A program made the position numbers and the translations under genes. DNA of 64,000 bases, from positions 62,001-126,000 of the forward strand of contig JAURKC010000032.1 in assembly GCA_030831945.1 (NCBI GenBank), written 5' to 3'. Positions 29,120-38,221 of this stretch are shown here, piece after piece. Under the pieces are notes generated by a model. The model saw only the letters and a list, made by a program, of their open reading frames with translations, ran no database searches and was not told the DNA's origin. This DNA comes from Ferruginibacter sp. GTDB taxonomy: Bacteria > Bacteroidota > Bacteroidia > Chitinophagales > Chitinophagaceae. Within the stretch, counting starts at the first letter, position 1; every line of letters starts with the position of its first letter.

Positions 29120-30802
29120 ATGAATAACAACCAGATAGCTGAATCTTTCTCTTTATTGGCCAAATTGATGGATATCCACAATGAAAACAGTTTTAAGGCT
29201 AAATCTTATGCTGCCGCTGCCTTTACTATAGATAAACTAACCATTCAATTAAGCGAGACTCCCCAAGACAAGATCTTTGGCCTTAAAGGAATTGGAGAAT
29301 CTGCTGGTAAAAAGGTGATTGAATTATTAAACACCGGAGTTTTACAAGCGCTAGAGGAAATGATAGCCAAAACACCCCCCGGGGTAATAGAGATGCTAAA
29401 TATAAAAGGCATTGGTCCGAAAAAAATTAGCACGATTTGGAAAGAGATGGAAATTGAAAGTATTGGTGAACTATTATATGCCTGCAAAGAGAATAGATTA
29501 AAACTCTATAAAGGATTTGGCGAAAAAACTCAGCAAAATGTAACTGAAACAATTGAGTTTTATTTAAAAAGTCAAGGAAGCTTTCTTTATGCTCAGATAG
29601 AACCCGTTCAGGAACTGGTGAAAAGTTTTTTCGAAAAATCTTTCCCCACCAATAGGATTGAATTTACAGGGGCCTATAAAAGACAGTTAGAGATTATCAA
29701 TGAACTAGAAATAATAATAGATACCCCCATTCAAAATATCGAAACTACTTTTTCAGGGGTAGAAGACTTTGAGCTAATAGAAAAAAATGAAGCTAATTTA
29801 CTATTTGGACTTTCAGTAGGCATAAAATTGAGGGTTTACAGTACTGATAAAAATGATATTACAAAAACTGCTTTTCTGAAAGGATGCGCTGATGAATTTG
29901 CTACTGAATTTATAAAGCAGTTTCCTGGTATAGATTACTCCGCTTGCAAAAATGAGGAAGCAATTTTTAGCCAAGCTTCCATCAATTTTATTCCCAATTG
30001 TCAAAGAGAACTTAGCAGCACTATTGAAAAGGCAAAACAGCAGGCATTACCCGACCTTTTGAAGATAGCTGATATCAAGGGTATCATCCATAGCCATAGC
30101 AACTGGAGTGACGGAAGTAATACCATAGAGGAAATGGCAAAAAATGCTATTTCAAAGGGCTTTGAATACCTGGTAATCAGTGATCATAGTAAATCAGCAT
30201 TTTATGCTAATGGATTGCAAATTGAAAGATTAAAAGAACAGCATGCCAATATCGATACTTTAAATAGTCAATTAGCCCCCTTTAAAATTTTTAAAAGTAT
30301 AGAAAGTGATATTTTAAATGACGGCAGTCTAGACTACAGCAATAATATTCTAGCCACTTTCGATCTGGTCATTGCATCAGTACACTCCAATTTAAAAATG
30401 GCGGAGGATAAAGCAATGCTCCGACTGATCAATGCAATTGAAAATCCCTATACAACTATTTTGGGGCATATGACAGGCCGGTTACTATTAAGCCGAAAAG
30501 GATATCCTGTAGATCATAAACGAATTATCGACGCTTGTGCAGCCAATCAAGTAGTAATAGAATTAAATGCACATCCTAGTCGATTAGATATTGACTGGCG
30601 ACATATAGATTACGCGCTAGAAAAAAATGTATTGATCTCAATCAATCCAGATGCACATTCACCAGAAGGATTTGACGATATTCGATATGGTATGCTCGTA
30701 GCACAAAAAGCCATGCTCACCAAAGAACAAAACCTAAGTAGTTTTGGATTGAAAGAATTAGAACAATATTTATCAGATAGGAAGAAAATGAAAAATATCT
30801 AG
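29120..30802 (+). CDS. PolX-like protein: helix-hairpin-helix plus PHP domain, altered polymerase site
   Basis: Layout of bacterial PolX in 560 residues: N-terminal 8-kDa/HhH region (LKGIGESAGKK near 55-65, IKGIGPKK near 95-102, KGFGEKT near 131-137), a polymerase-fold middle, and a C-terminal PHP domain from about 320. Family PolX has a GDxD metal-binding pair in the palm after its GSYRR motif. Here the equivalent stretch is TGAYKRQLEIINELEI (183-198), with Asn-Glu-Leu-Glu in place of Gly-Asp-x-Asp, so polymerase activity is doubtful. The PHP ligands look complete (HSHS, SDHSKS, SVHSN, LGHMTGR, NPDAHS), suggesting a nuclease or phosphoesterase. Convergent with mazG. Confidence 0.8.
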   Translation: MNNNQIAESFSLLAKLMDIHNENSFKAKSYAAAAFTIDKLTIQLSETPQDKIFGLKGIGESAGKKVIELLNTGVLQALEEMIAKTPPGVIEMLNIKGIGPKKISTIWKEMEIESIGELLYACKENRLKLYKGFGEKTQQNVTETIEFYLKSQGSFLYAQIEPVQELVKSFFEKSFPTNRIEFTGAYKRQLEIINELEIIIDTPIQNIETTFSGVEDFELIEKNEANLLFGLSVGIKLRVYSTDKNDITKTAFLKGCADEFATEFIKQFPGIDYSACKNEEAIFSQASINFIPNCQRELSSTIEKAKQQALPDLLKIADIKGIIHSHSNWSDGSNTIEEMAKNAISKGFEYLVISDHSKSAFYANGLQIERLKEQHANIDTLNSQLAPFKIFKSIESDILNDGSLDYSNNILATFDLVIASVHSNLKMAEDKAMLRLINAIENPYTTILGHMTGRLLLSRKGYPVDHKRIIDACAANQVVIELNAHPSRLDIDWRHIDYALEKNVLISINPDAHSPEGFDDIRYGMLVAQKAMLTKEQNLSSFGLKELEQYLSDRKKMKNI

Positions 30803-30823
30803 ATCTGATCTATGCTATTGGTA

Positions 30824-30856
30824 ACTTTATAAAAAAAGAGGGCTATTTTATAAAGT
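30824..30856. terminator. AT-rich inverted repeat between polX and mazG
   Basis: ACTTTATAAAA and TTTTATAAAGT are perfect 11-bp complements separated by 11 nt, in the gap of two converging genes. The stem is almost all A/T, so termination efficiency is uncertain. Confidence 0.4.
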
Positions 30857-30981
30857 GTCTATGAAAATTATTTCAGTTGTTTTTCATACACATAAAGCGA
30901 AATCTATACTGATTCAATTGCCTTAGTATTTAAATTACTTTTTTAATTTAAAATACTATCAATGCTTCTTTTACAAAAGTT

Positions 30982-31749
30982 TTACTGTCTTTTGATTTGA
31001 TTCCAAATAGCGTCCATCTCTTCTAAGGTCATACTAGAAAGTTCTTTTCCAGACAAAGTTGCTGCTGCTTCCATTTTAGTAAACCGATCTATAAATTTTT
31101 TATTCGTTCTCTCCAACGCGTTTTCAGCATCTAAGTTCAAAAATCGTGCAAAATTTATCAGAGAAAAGAAAACATCCCCTAATTCATCTTCCATATCATT
31201 TTTGTTACCCGAAGCAATCGCCGCTAACAATTCAGCTTTTTCCTCTTCTACTTTTTCCCATACCTGGTCCTTATTTTCCCATTCAAAGCCCACTTGTTTT
31301 GCCTTCTCTTGTAAGCGCATTGCTTTTATAGTGGCAGGTAGTGACTTGGGAACTCCACCTAAAACCGATTTTTTACCTTCCTTTATTTTTAATTTTTCCC
31401 AATTTCTTTTTACATCTTCCTCGTCTTTCACAATCACATCGCTATAGATATGGGGGTGGCGGAAAATGAGCTTTTCACAAACTCCATTAATCACCTCGTC
31501 TAGGGTAAACTGATTTTGCTCTTTACCAATTTTTGCATAAAAAACAATATGTAATAAAATATCGCCTAATTCCTCCTTTATCCCCTTCCAGTCACCATCC
31601 GTAATTGCATCTGTTAACTCATAAGTTTCTTCAATAGTCAACTGCCTAAGCGTTTCAATCGTTTGAACCTTATCCCATGGACACTTTTCCCTTAAGTCAT
31701 CCATTATCTTTACCAATCTTAAAAATGCATTTTCAGTTGTGGATTGCAT
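30982..31749 (-). CDS. mazG: Nucleoside triphosphate pyrophosphohydrolase MazG
   Basis: MazG hydrolyses NTPs and dNTPs to the monophosphate and pyrophosphate, cleaning damaged nucleotides. The protein (255 residues) has two MazG repeats, each with the acidic metal site: EETYEL then EELGD in the first, EEKAEL then DELGD in the second. WDKVQTIETLRQ near the N-terminus is diagnostic. Both sites look intact. It is a single gene converging with the PolX-like gene. Confidence 0.95.
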   Translation of the reverse strand: MQSTTENAFLRLVKIMDDLREKCPWDKVQTIETLRQLTIEETYELTDAITDGDWKGIKEELGDILLHIVFYAKIGKEQNQFTLDEVINGVCEKLIFRHPHIYSDVIVKDEEDVKRNWEKLKIKEGKKSVLGGVPKSLPATIKAMRLQEKAKQVGFEWENKDQVWEKVEEEKAELLAAIASGNKNDMEDELGDVFFSLINFARFLNLDAENALERTNKKFIDRFTKMEAAATLSGKELSSMTLEEMDAIWNQIKRQ

Positions 31750-31973
31750 ATATATTGTAATTAAAAATTTTATTAAAAATAATAAAGAATTCCCGCAACC
31801 AAGATTTTAGTAAGTTTTAGTCGGTATAAATAAGGTAAAAGCAGTCCCATAATGATAAATTTAACATTGTCCTTGGTTATTTACCTTAGCGAAATCAAAA
31901 TATTTCCCCAATACCCCCTTAGTTTTCAATAATTACAAGCTACTGCCTTAATTTTACGATATAAAATAAATCT

Positions 31974-32813
31974 ATGGGCAAATCAATATGGATACAATTG
32001 ATATTACTGACCACCCTTTCAACAGCTGGTCTATCGCAATACCATTATCTAGATATTGTAAGCAACCTTCAATTGTCTTCAGAAATGAAACAATTCAAAG
32101 AGCAAAAAATAAGGAATATTCAAGTACATAGTTTTGAAAGTAACGGAGAATCTAGTAAAGGTTTTTTTTGCAAAAAAAAGATTAGCAAAGACTATCGCAA
32201 AATTGAAACTTATACCAAATCAAATCTTTCAGAAAAGTCTATCCTTACCTCCAAATTCAATACGGAAGGTCAATTGATAGCCTCTAATGATAGCTCAGAA
32301 ATTTCAAGTTCTTCTAATTTCTACCAGTATGATGCCAAGGGACATCTTACCAAGGTGGTCAATATCTCCTCTTCTAGGGACGACGACTTTACTACCAAAA
32401 TGATGGAGGAACATCTCTATTTTTATGATAACAAAGGTCATACTTTAAAGATGCTTCGAATAAAAAATCAATTAGATACTACTACCATATTATTTACTGC
32501 CGATGAAAAAGGAAATATAATTGATGAAAATGATTTGGGAAAAAACGGTAAACATTATTATTATTATTATGATTATAAAAACAGACTTACCGACGTAGTA
32601 AAATATAATGTCCTAAGAGATAAATTGGTGCCTGATTTATTATTTGAATATAATTCTGTAGGTCAAGTAACCCAAATGATCACCACTGAAGAAGGGATTT
32701 CAAACAACTATTATGTATGGAAAAAAATATACAATGACGGTCTGAGAATTATTGAAAAATGCTTTACTAAAGAAAATGAACTGATGGGCTATTTTGAGTT
32801 TGAATACAATTAA
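31974..32813 (+). CDS. Secreted YD-repeat-like hypothetical protein
   Basis: I do not recognise a named family. The protein (279 residues) has a signal peptide (about 1-22), then several repeats of about 35-45 residues with the pattern Y-x-Y-D-x-x-G-x-L-T, for example YQYDAKGHLTKV, YFYDNKGHTLKM, YYYDYKNRLTDV and FEYNSVGQVTQM. This resembles the YD/RHS beta-strand repeat, but the protein is too short to be an RHS toxin and has no toxin tip. Small secreted YD-like proteins of unknown role are common in Bacteroidota. Confidence 0.6.
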   Translation: MGKSIWIQLILLTTLSTAGLSQYHYLDIVSNLQLSSEMKQFKEQKIRNIQVHSFESNGESSKGFFCKKKISKDYRKIETYTKSNLSEKSILTSKFNTEGQLIASNDSSEISSSSNFYQYDAKGHLTKVVNISSSRDDDFTTKMMEEHLYFYDNKGHTLKMLRIKNQLDTTTILFTADEKGNIIDENDLGKNGKHYYYYYDYKNRLTDVVKYNVLRDKLVPDLLFEYNSVGQVTQMITTEEGISNNYYVWKKIYNDGLRIIEKCFTKENELMGYFEFEYN

Positions 32814-32939
32814 ATAATAAATAAAATAACTACCTTAAATTATATCTATCAGAAAACTTCTAGCTGATCGATTATACAGTGTAAAAACTTAATCTTTTCT
32901 TGCTAGGCAAGCAATATTTCATTGCGTAACTTTAACTCC

Positions 32940-35771
32940 ATGAACATTGAAAAAAAAATACTTATTGCCTTAGGTCTTTTTTTACTCACTGGCTATCTCA
33001 AGGCGCAAAATTTTGGAGGAAATCCCGCAGCAATAAAATGGAAACAATTCAATAATGCTACTACTAGGGTGATTTTTCCATTAGGATTGGACAGTCAAGC
33101 CAGGCGGATCAATGCTATCAACCAATTACTTGAAAAAAATACAGCCTACAGTATAGGAGGAAAACAACAAAAATGGGCTATTTTATTATTAAACCAAACT
33201 ACTATTTCCAATGGTATAGCCAGGATGGCCCCCATTTTGAGCGAATTTTACATGACCCCTAATCAAGATAATTTCAGTTCAGGAAGTCTGCGATGGGATG
33301 ACAATCTGATCATCCATGAAAACAGACATATTCAACAATACAGCAATTTCAAAAGTGGACTTACCAAAGTATTTTCATTTTTTCTTGGACAAGAAGGTCA
33401 GTTGCTAGCGAATGGAATGGCTATTCCTGATTATTTTTTTGAAGGCGATGCCGTATGGCAAGAAACGCTGGTAAGTTCACAAGGGCGTGGAAGATTGCCT
33501 TCCTTTTTTAATGGAACGAAAGCTCTTTCAATTGAAAATAAAAAATACTCCTGGATGAAACTGCGCAGTGGATCATACAGAGATTATACACCCGATCACT
33601 ATGAATTAGGTTACCAATTGGTTGCCTACGGATATGAAAAATATGGAGAAGATTTTTGGAGAAAAGTTACACAAGACGCCGTTCAATTTAAAGGAATATT
33701 TTTTTCATACAAAAAAGCAATCGAAAAATATACTGGCATAAGCTACCAACAGTTCCGAGAGAATGCAATGAAATTATTTGCTAAAAAAGCCTTTCCCTCT
33801 TCACCTAATGACCCGCTTGCAAACCATTACTTTACAGCAAGCAAAAAACATCAAGTAGTGGACTATCTTTTTCCAAACTACATAAGCGATGACACCCTAA
33901 TAGTAACCAAAAAGTCTAATCAATTAATAAGCGGATTTTATTGGATAGTCAAAGGAGAAGAAAAAAAGATTCAATCAAAAAAAATAGTGATAGATGATTA
34001 TTATAGTTATAAAAATGGAATGATAGTGTATGCAAGTTACCAATCTGACCTTCGTTGGGGAAACAGCAATTACAGCAATATTCAATTACTCAATATCCAT
34101 ACAAACCAGGAGCGGCAAATAAGTTTTAAAACGAAATATTTTTCGCCTGATATCAACGAAAGTGGTAGTGAAATACTAGCAGTAACTTTTAATCCAAATG
34201 GAACTAATTACCTGCATCGAATCAATACCAATACGGGTGAATTGATAAAGGAAATTCCGAATACTGAAAATTATTTTTATACTCAACCTAAATACATTGA
34301 TTCAAACACCGCAATTTCAGCAGTAAGAAATTCAGCGGGAGAAATGAGTTTAGTAAAAGTGAATCTTACCAACGGTGCCAACGAGATAATTACCCCTTTT
34401 TCATTGAATGTGATTGGCTATCCGTTTATAAAAGGAGACACTGTTTATTTTAGTGCAATGAATAATAACACAGATAAAATTTTTGCAGTTAGTCTTCTGA
34501 ATAAAAAAATATTTCAATTGACTAATAACATCAACGGAGTATACCAGCCGAGCATAAATAATAAAAATGAACTATTGTTTACCGCTTTTTCTGCAGAAGG
34601 ATCTAGACTTGTAAAGATGGCACTCGCTAGCAGCAATTGGAATGAAATAAATCCTAAAGAATTTACTCAACCTGCTTCCCTTTACAATATAAGCTCTTTG
34701 CAAGCAAAGGGAGCTGACCTATTAAAAGCGGCTATTCCCAACAGTGATACCATTACCACTTACAAAAAATCTTTGCATTTATTTAATTTTCATAGTTGGA
34801 GACCAGAATTAGCTGACCCTGAATATGGCTACAATTTATATAGCGATAATGTATTAAGCAGTTTTAGCAATACACTTAAATATACTTTTAATCGATCTGA
34901 TAGAAGCCATACGCTGGGTTTCAATGAAGTATTTGCAGGATGGTTTCCGCTACTACAATTAGGAAGCTCCTATAGCTTCAATAGAAATATAGATACGGCT
35001 GTTGGAAAAACAGTCAATTTTAATTCAGCAAAAATAAATGCAGGAGTATACATTCCTTTGAATTTTGTGGGAGGAAATTCTTCTACTCAAATTAATTTTG
35101 GAGGTGGGTACAATATTGAGCAATTATTCTATGGAGGAAATGGCAAAAATGTGTTGAACAATCTTTCTGTCAAATATGCTAACTTTTTAATTTCGGTAAG
35201 CAATTTTGGTAGACAAGCAAAGCAGCATATTAATCCCCATTGGGGACAGACCATTGCTGTCACCTATAGGAATGCCTTTAAACTAATTAATACCAACAAA
35301 TTGGTAGCTAACGGGTCTCTTTATTTTCCAGGCTTATTCACCAATCACAGCTTTGTGCTGAATGGATCCTATCAAAGTAGAGATACCTCATTCAATTATT
35401 TCAGTAATACTTTTTCTTATTCGAGAGGATACGAAGCATTGAGTACCCGAGAAATGTATAAGTGGGGTGCCAATTATCATTTTCCAATAGTGTATCCGGA
35501 TTGGGGATTTAGCAACCTTTTGTTTATTCAACGGATACGGGCAAACGCTTTTTATGATCATACCACTGCCCGAGCTAGGCTCAATCGTATATTAACCAAA
35601 ATTAAAAACAGAAGTGTAGGGGCAGAAATTTACTTCGATAGTAAAGCATGGAATACCCTACCCGTCAGCTTCGGATTTAGATATACTCATTTAATAGATA
35701 CCGACTTAATCAACCCAGGAACAAGTAATCGGTGGGAATTTATTATCCCCATTGGACTCATACCAAATTAA
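32940..35771 (+). CDS. Secreted gluzincin-like peptidase with propeller and C-terminal barrel
   Basis: The start at ATG 32940 gives a clean signal peptide (to about KAQ22); a TTG at 32922 extends the frame but overlaps a TAACTTTA promoter-like box. Residues 25-300 contain HENRH at 126-130 (HExxH) and FFEGDA with Glu168, the spacing of gluzincin zinc peptidases. The middle (about 300-620) consists of beta-propeller-like repeats (DTVYFSAMNNNTDKIF, NKNELLFTAFSAEGSRLV). The last 300 residues are alternating Tyr/Phe-rich strands typical of an outer-membrane beta-barrel. I infer a surface-located protease tethered by its own barrel. No family name is certain. Confidence 0.65.
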   Translation: MNIEKKILIALGLFLLTGYLKAQNFGGNPAAIKWKQFNNATTRVIFPLGLDSQARRINAINQLLEKNTAYSIGGKQQKWAILLLNQTTISNGIARMAPILSEFYMTPNQDNFSSGSLRWDDNLIIHENRHIQQYSNFKSGLTKVFSFFLGQEGQLLANGMAIPDYFFEGDAVWQETLVSSQGRGRLPSFFNGTKALSIENKKYSWMKLRSGSYRDYTPDHYELGYQLVAYGYEKYGEDFWRKVTQDAVQFKGIFFSYKKAIEKYTGISYQQFRENAMKLFAKKAFPSSPNDPLANHYFTASKKHQVVDYLFPNYISDDTLIVTKKSNQLISGFYWIVKGEEKKIQSKKIVIDDYYSYKNGMIVYASYQSDLRWGNSNYSNIQLLNIHTNQERQISFKTKYFSPDINESGSEILAVTFNPNGTNYLHRINTNTGELIKEIPNTENYFYTQPKYIDSNTAISAVRNSAGEMSLVKVNLTNGANEIITPFSLNVIGYPFIKGDTVYFSAMNNNTDKIFAVSLLNKKIFQLTNNINGVYQPSINNKNELLFTAFSAEGSRLVKMALASSNWNEINPKEFTQPASLYNISSLQAKGADLLKAAIPNSDTITTYKKSLHLFNFHSWRPELADPEYGYNLYSDNVLSSFSNTLKYTFNRSDRSHTLGFNEVFAGWFPLLQLGSSYSFNRNIDTAVGKTVNFNSAKINAGVYIPLNFVGGNSSTQINFGGGYNIEQLFYGGNGKNVLNNLSVKYANFLISVSNFGRQAKQHINPHWGQTIAVTYRNAFKLINTNKLVANGSLYFPGLFTNHSFVLNGSYQSRDTSFNYFSNTFSYSRGYEALSTREMYKWGANYHFPIVYPDWGFSNLLFIQRIRANAFYDHTTARARLNRILTKIKNRSVGAEIYFDSKAWNTLPVSFGFRYTHLIDTDLINPGTSNRWEFIIPIGLIPN

Positions 35772-35839
35772 TAGTGCTAAAAAATGATTGTATCAATTAC
35801 ATCGAATGATTAACTTAGTAGCTCATCCCATCAATTTTT

Positions 35840-37849
35840 ATGACCCCCATTAAACCACTAGCCATCATTCAAGAAGATCCTTGGCTTAGTCCTTATCAGC
35901 AGGATATAAAAGAACGTTGGGAGAATTTTCAAAGTGCACTGAATGAAATTGAAGAGGCAGAAGGAAGCCTACTTAATTTCGCTACAGCACATCAGTATTA
36001 TGGGATTCATTTTAATGACAAAAAAAACGGATGGACCTACCGCGAATGGGCTCCCAATGCTCAGCAGCTTTTTCTGATAGGTGATTTTAATGGGTGGGAC
36101 AGAAGTACTCATCCGCTAGAAAGAAACCAACATAATGATTGGGAGATATTTTTACCCTTTGACACCTACCACACCACCTTTATTCATGGTAGTAAAATAA
36201 AAGTTACCATTCATGGTGCCAATGGTATTACCGACAGACTACCTGCTTGGATACAAAAAGTAATTCAAGATCCAACTACTCATGATTTTTGCGGACAACT
36301 TTGGTTTCCAGAAAAAAAATTCAACTGGACGGATGCACCATTCATTCCAACACTCAATCAACAAGCACCTATTATTTATGAATGCCATGTAGGAATGGCT
36401 CAGGAATTAGAAGGAGTGGGTACCTACCGCGACTTTGCAGATAAAATTTTACCCCGTATAAAACAGGGTGGATACAACACTATCCAATTGATGGCAATAA
36501 TGGAACACCCTTACTACGGATCATTTGGCTACCATGTTTCCAACTTTTTTTCACCTAGTTCCAGATTTGGAATACCTGAAGATCTGAAATACTTGGTCAA
36601 CCAGTCGCATGAAATGGGGATCGCTGTCATCATGGATATTGTTCACTCACATGCTGTCAAAAATATTGCAGAAGGACTCAGTGAATTCGATGGAACGGAG
36701 TACCAATTTTTTCATTCAGGAAAAAGAGGGTATCACGATGGGTGGGATTCTAAATTATTTGATTACGGAAAATGGGAAGTAAAGAAATTTCTATTGTCAA
36801 ATGTTAGATATTGGCTAGAAGAATTTCACTTTGATGGCTTCCGTTTTGATGGCGTAACGTCTATGCTTTACCTTCATCATGGCAACATCGATTTTGATCA
36901 CTATGATAAGTATTTCAAATTTGATGTGGATACTGATGCGATCACTTATTTACAATTGGCCAATGCAGTGGTTCACCAGTTTAAACAAAACGCCATTTCA
37001 ATCGCAGAAGATGTAAGCGGAATGCCAGGTCTTTGTAGAAAACCCGAAGAAGGAGGCCTTGGATTTGATTACCGACTAGCCATGGGAATTCCAGATTACT
37101 GGATTAAAACACTCAAAGAAAAACCCGATGAGAATTGGGATATCAATGAAATATGGACTGTACTTAACAACCGTAGATTAGGTGAAAGGACAATCGCTTA
37201 TGCTGAATCGCATGACCAGGCATTAGTGGGCGATAAAACGCTTGCCTTTTGGCTGATGGATAAAGAGATGTATACCCACATGAAGTTAGCAGATCAAAAT
37301 CCTATCATCGATCGAGGGATCGCTTTACATAAACTCATACGACTCATTACCATAAGCCTAGGTGGCGATGGCTATTTAAATTTTATTGGTAATGAATTCG
37401 GACATCCAGAGTGGATCGATTTTCCACGTGAGGGAAATGATTGGAGCCACCAGTATGCCAAAAGACAATGGTCGCTAGCAGATAATAAAGACCTCAAATA
37501 TCAGTGCTTAGGCAACTGGGACAAGGCCATGATTGAATGTATTGAAAATAATAAATTACTGGCAACAACTAAAGTGACCCAACTGAAAATGGATACAGCC
37601 AACCAAGTAATTATTTTTGAAAAAAATCAACTCATTTTTATTTTCAATTTTAGTCCTACGAACGCTATTTTCAATTATCAGTTTACCGCTCCAGAAAAAG
37701 GGACTTATCGCATCCTACTCAACTCAGATAAAAAACTATTTGGCGGATTTGACAGAGTGGATGACAATATTGATTACCCAACTGACAATAACCAGTTGGT
37801 CAGTATCTATCTTACCAACAGAACTGCGCTGGTATTGAGTAAAAAATAG
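35840..37849 (+). CDS. glgB: 1,4-alpha-glucan branching enzyme (GH13_8-like)
   Basis: It makes alpha-1,6 branches in glycogen. The 669-residue protein has an N-terminal CBM48 (about 55-155, GWTYREWAPNAQQLFLIGDFN), a GH13 barrel with nucleophile Asp337 in FRFDGVTSM, acid/base Glu390 in ISIAEDVSG and Asp459 in ESHDQ, and a C-terminal beta domain. VTSMLYLHHG and the overall length match the eukaryote-like GH13_8 subgroup common in Bacteroidota, not the longer E. coli type. No other glycogen genes lie beside it. Confidence 0.9.
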   Translation: MTPIKPLAIIQEDPWLSPYQQDIKERWENFQSALNEIEEAEGSLLNFATAHQYYGIHFNDKKNGWTYREWAPNAQQLFLIGDFNGWDRSTHPLERNQHNDWEIFLPFDTYHTTFIHGSKIKVTIHGANGITDRLPAWIQKVIQDPTTHDFCGQLWFPEKKFNWTDAPFIPTLNQQAPIIYECHVGMAQELEGVGTYRDFADKILPRIKQGGYNTIQLMAIMEHPYYGSFGYHVSNFFSPSSRFGIPEDLKYLVNQSHEMGIAVIMDIVHSHAVKNIAEGLSEFDGTEYQFFHSGKRGYHDGWDSKLFDYGKWEVKKFLLSNVRYWLEEFHFDGFRFDGVTSMLYLHHGNIDFDHYDKYFKFDVDTDAITYLQLANAVVHQFKQNAISIAEDVSGMPGLCRKPEEGGLGFDYRLAMGIPDYWIKTLKEKPDENWDINEIWTVLNNRRLGERTIAYAESHDQALVGDKTLAFWLMDKEMYTHMKLADQNPIIDRGIALHKLIRLITISLGGDGYLNFIGNEFGHPEWIDFPREGNDWSHQYAKRQWSLADNKDLKYQCLGNWDKAMIECIENNKLLATTKVTQLKMDTANQVIIFEKNQLIFIFNFSPTNAIFNYQFTAPEKGTYRILLNSDKKLFGGFDRVDDNIDYPTDNNQLVSIYLTNRTALVLSKK

Positions 37850-38221
37850 CCATTCATTGCTTGATTAGTTTGAAGTATTTAACAGCTCTCCTATTTGATT
37901 GCACTATTCAAAAATAACTTCTTGATTAGGTATAGCTTTTCATTACTTCAATCCAAACCAACTTATCTATCCCCTAGCTGATTTATAGCAACTATTTTAA
38001 ATACGATTCCACACCTAAAACCTATATTTTTTTTCAATTATTTAAAAAAAAAACAATAGCTTCAATCTTCAACTTGCCTTTTAGGGTGGGTTAAAGGAAA
38101 TAGTAAAATTAATGAAGCGGTTTATTTATACCACAAGTAATTAAACTGTCCATAATCAATTAATTTTCGCTGGTCAATTCATCATCATAATAAACTATAA
38201 AAAACGTTTTAAAACTTGCCT
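37850..38221. other. AT-rich intergenic region, 372 bp
   Basis: No ORF, RNA or clear repeat was found. It holds long A and T runs near 38030-38055 and presumably the promoter of the DUF1080 operon, for which the nearest candidate is TAATTTTCG around 38161. Confidence 0.4.
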
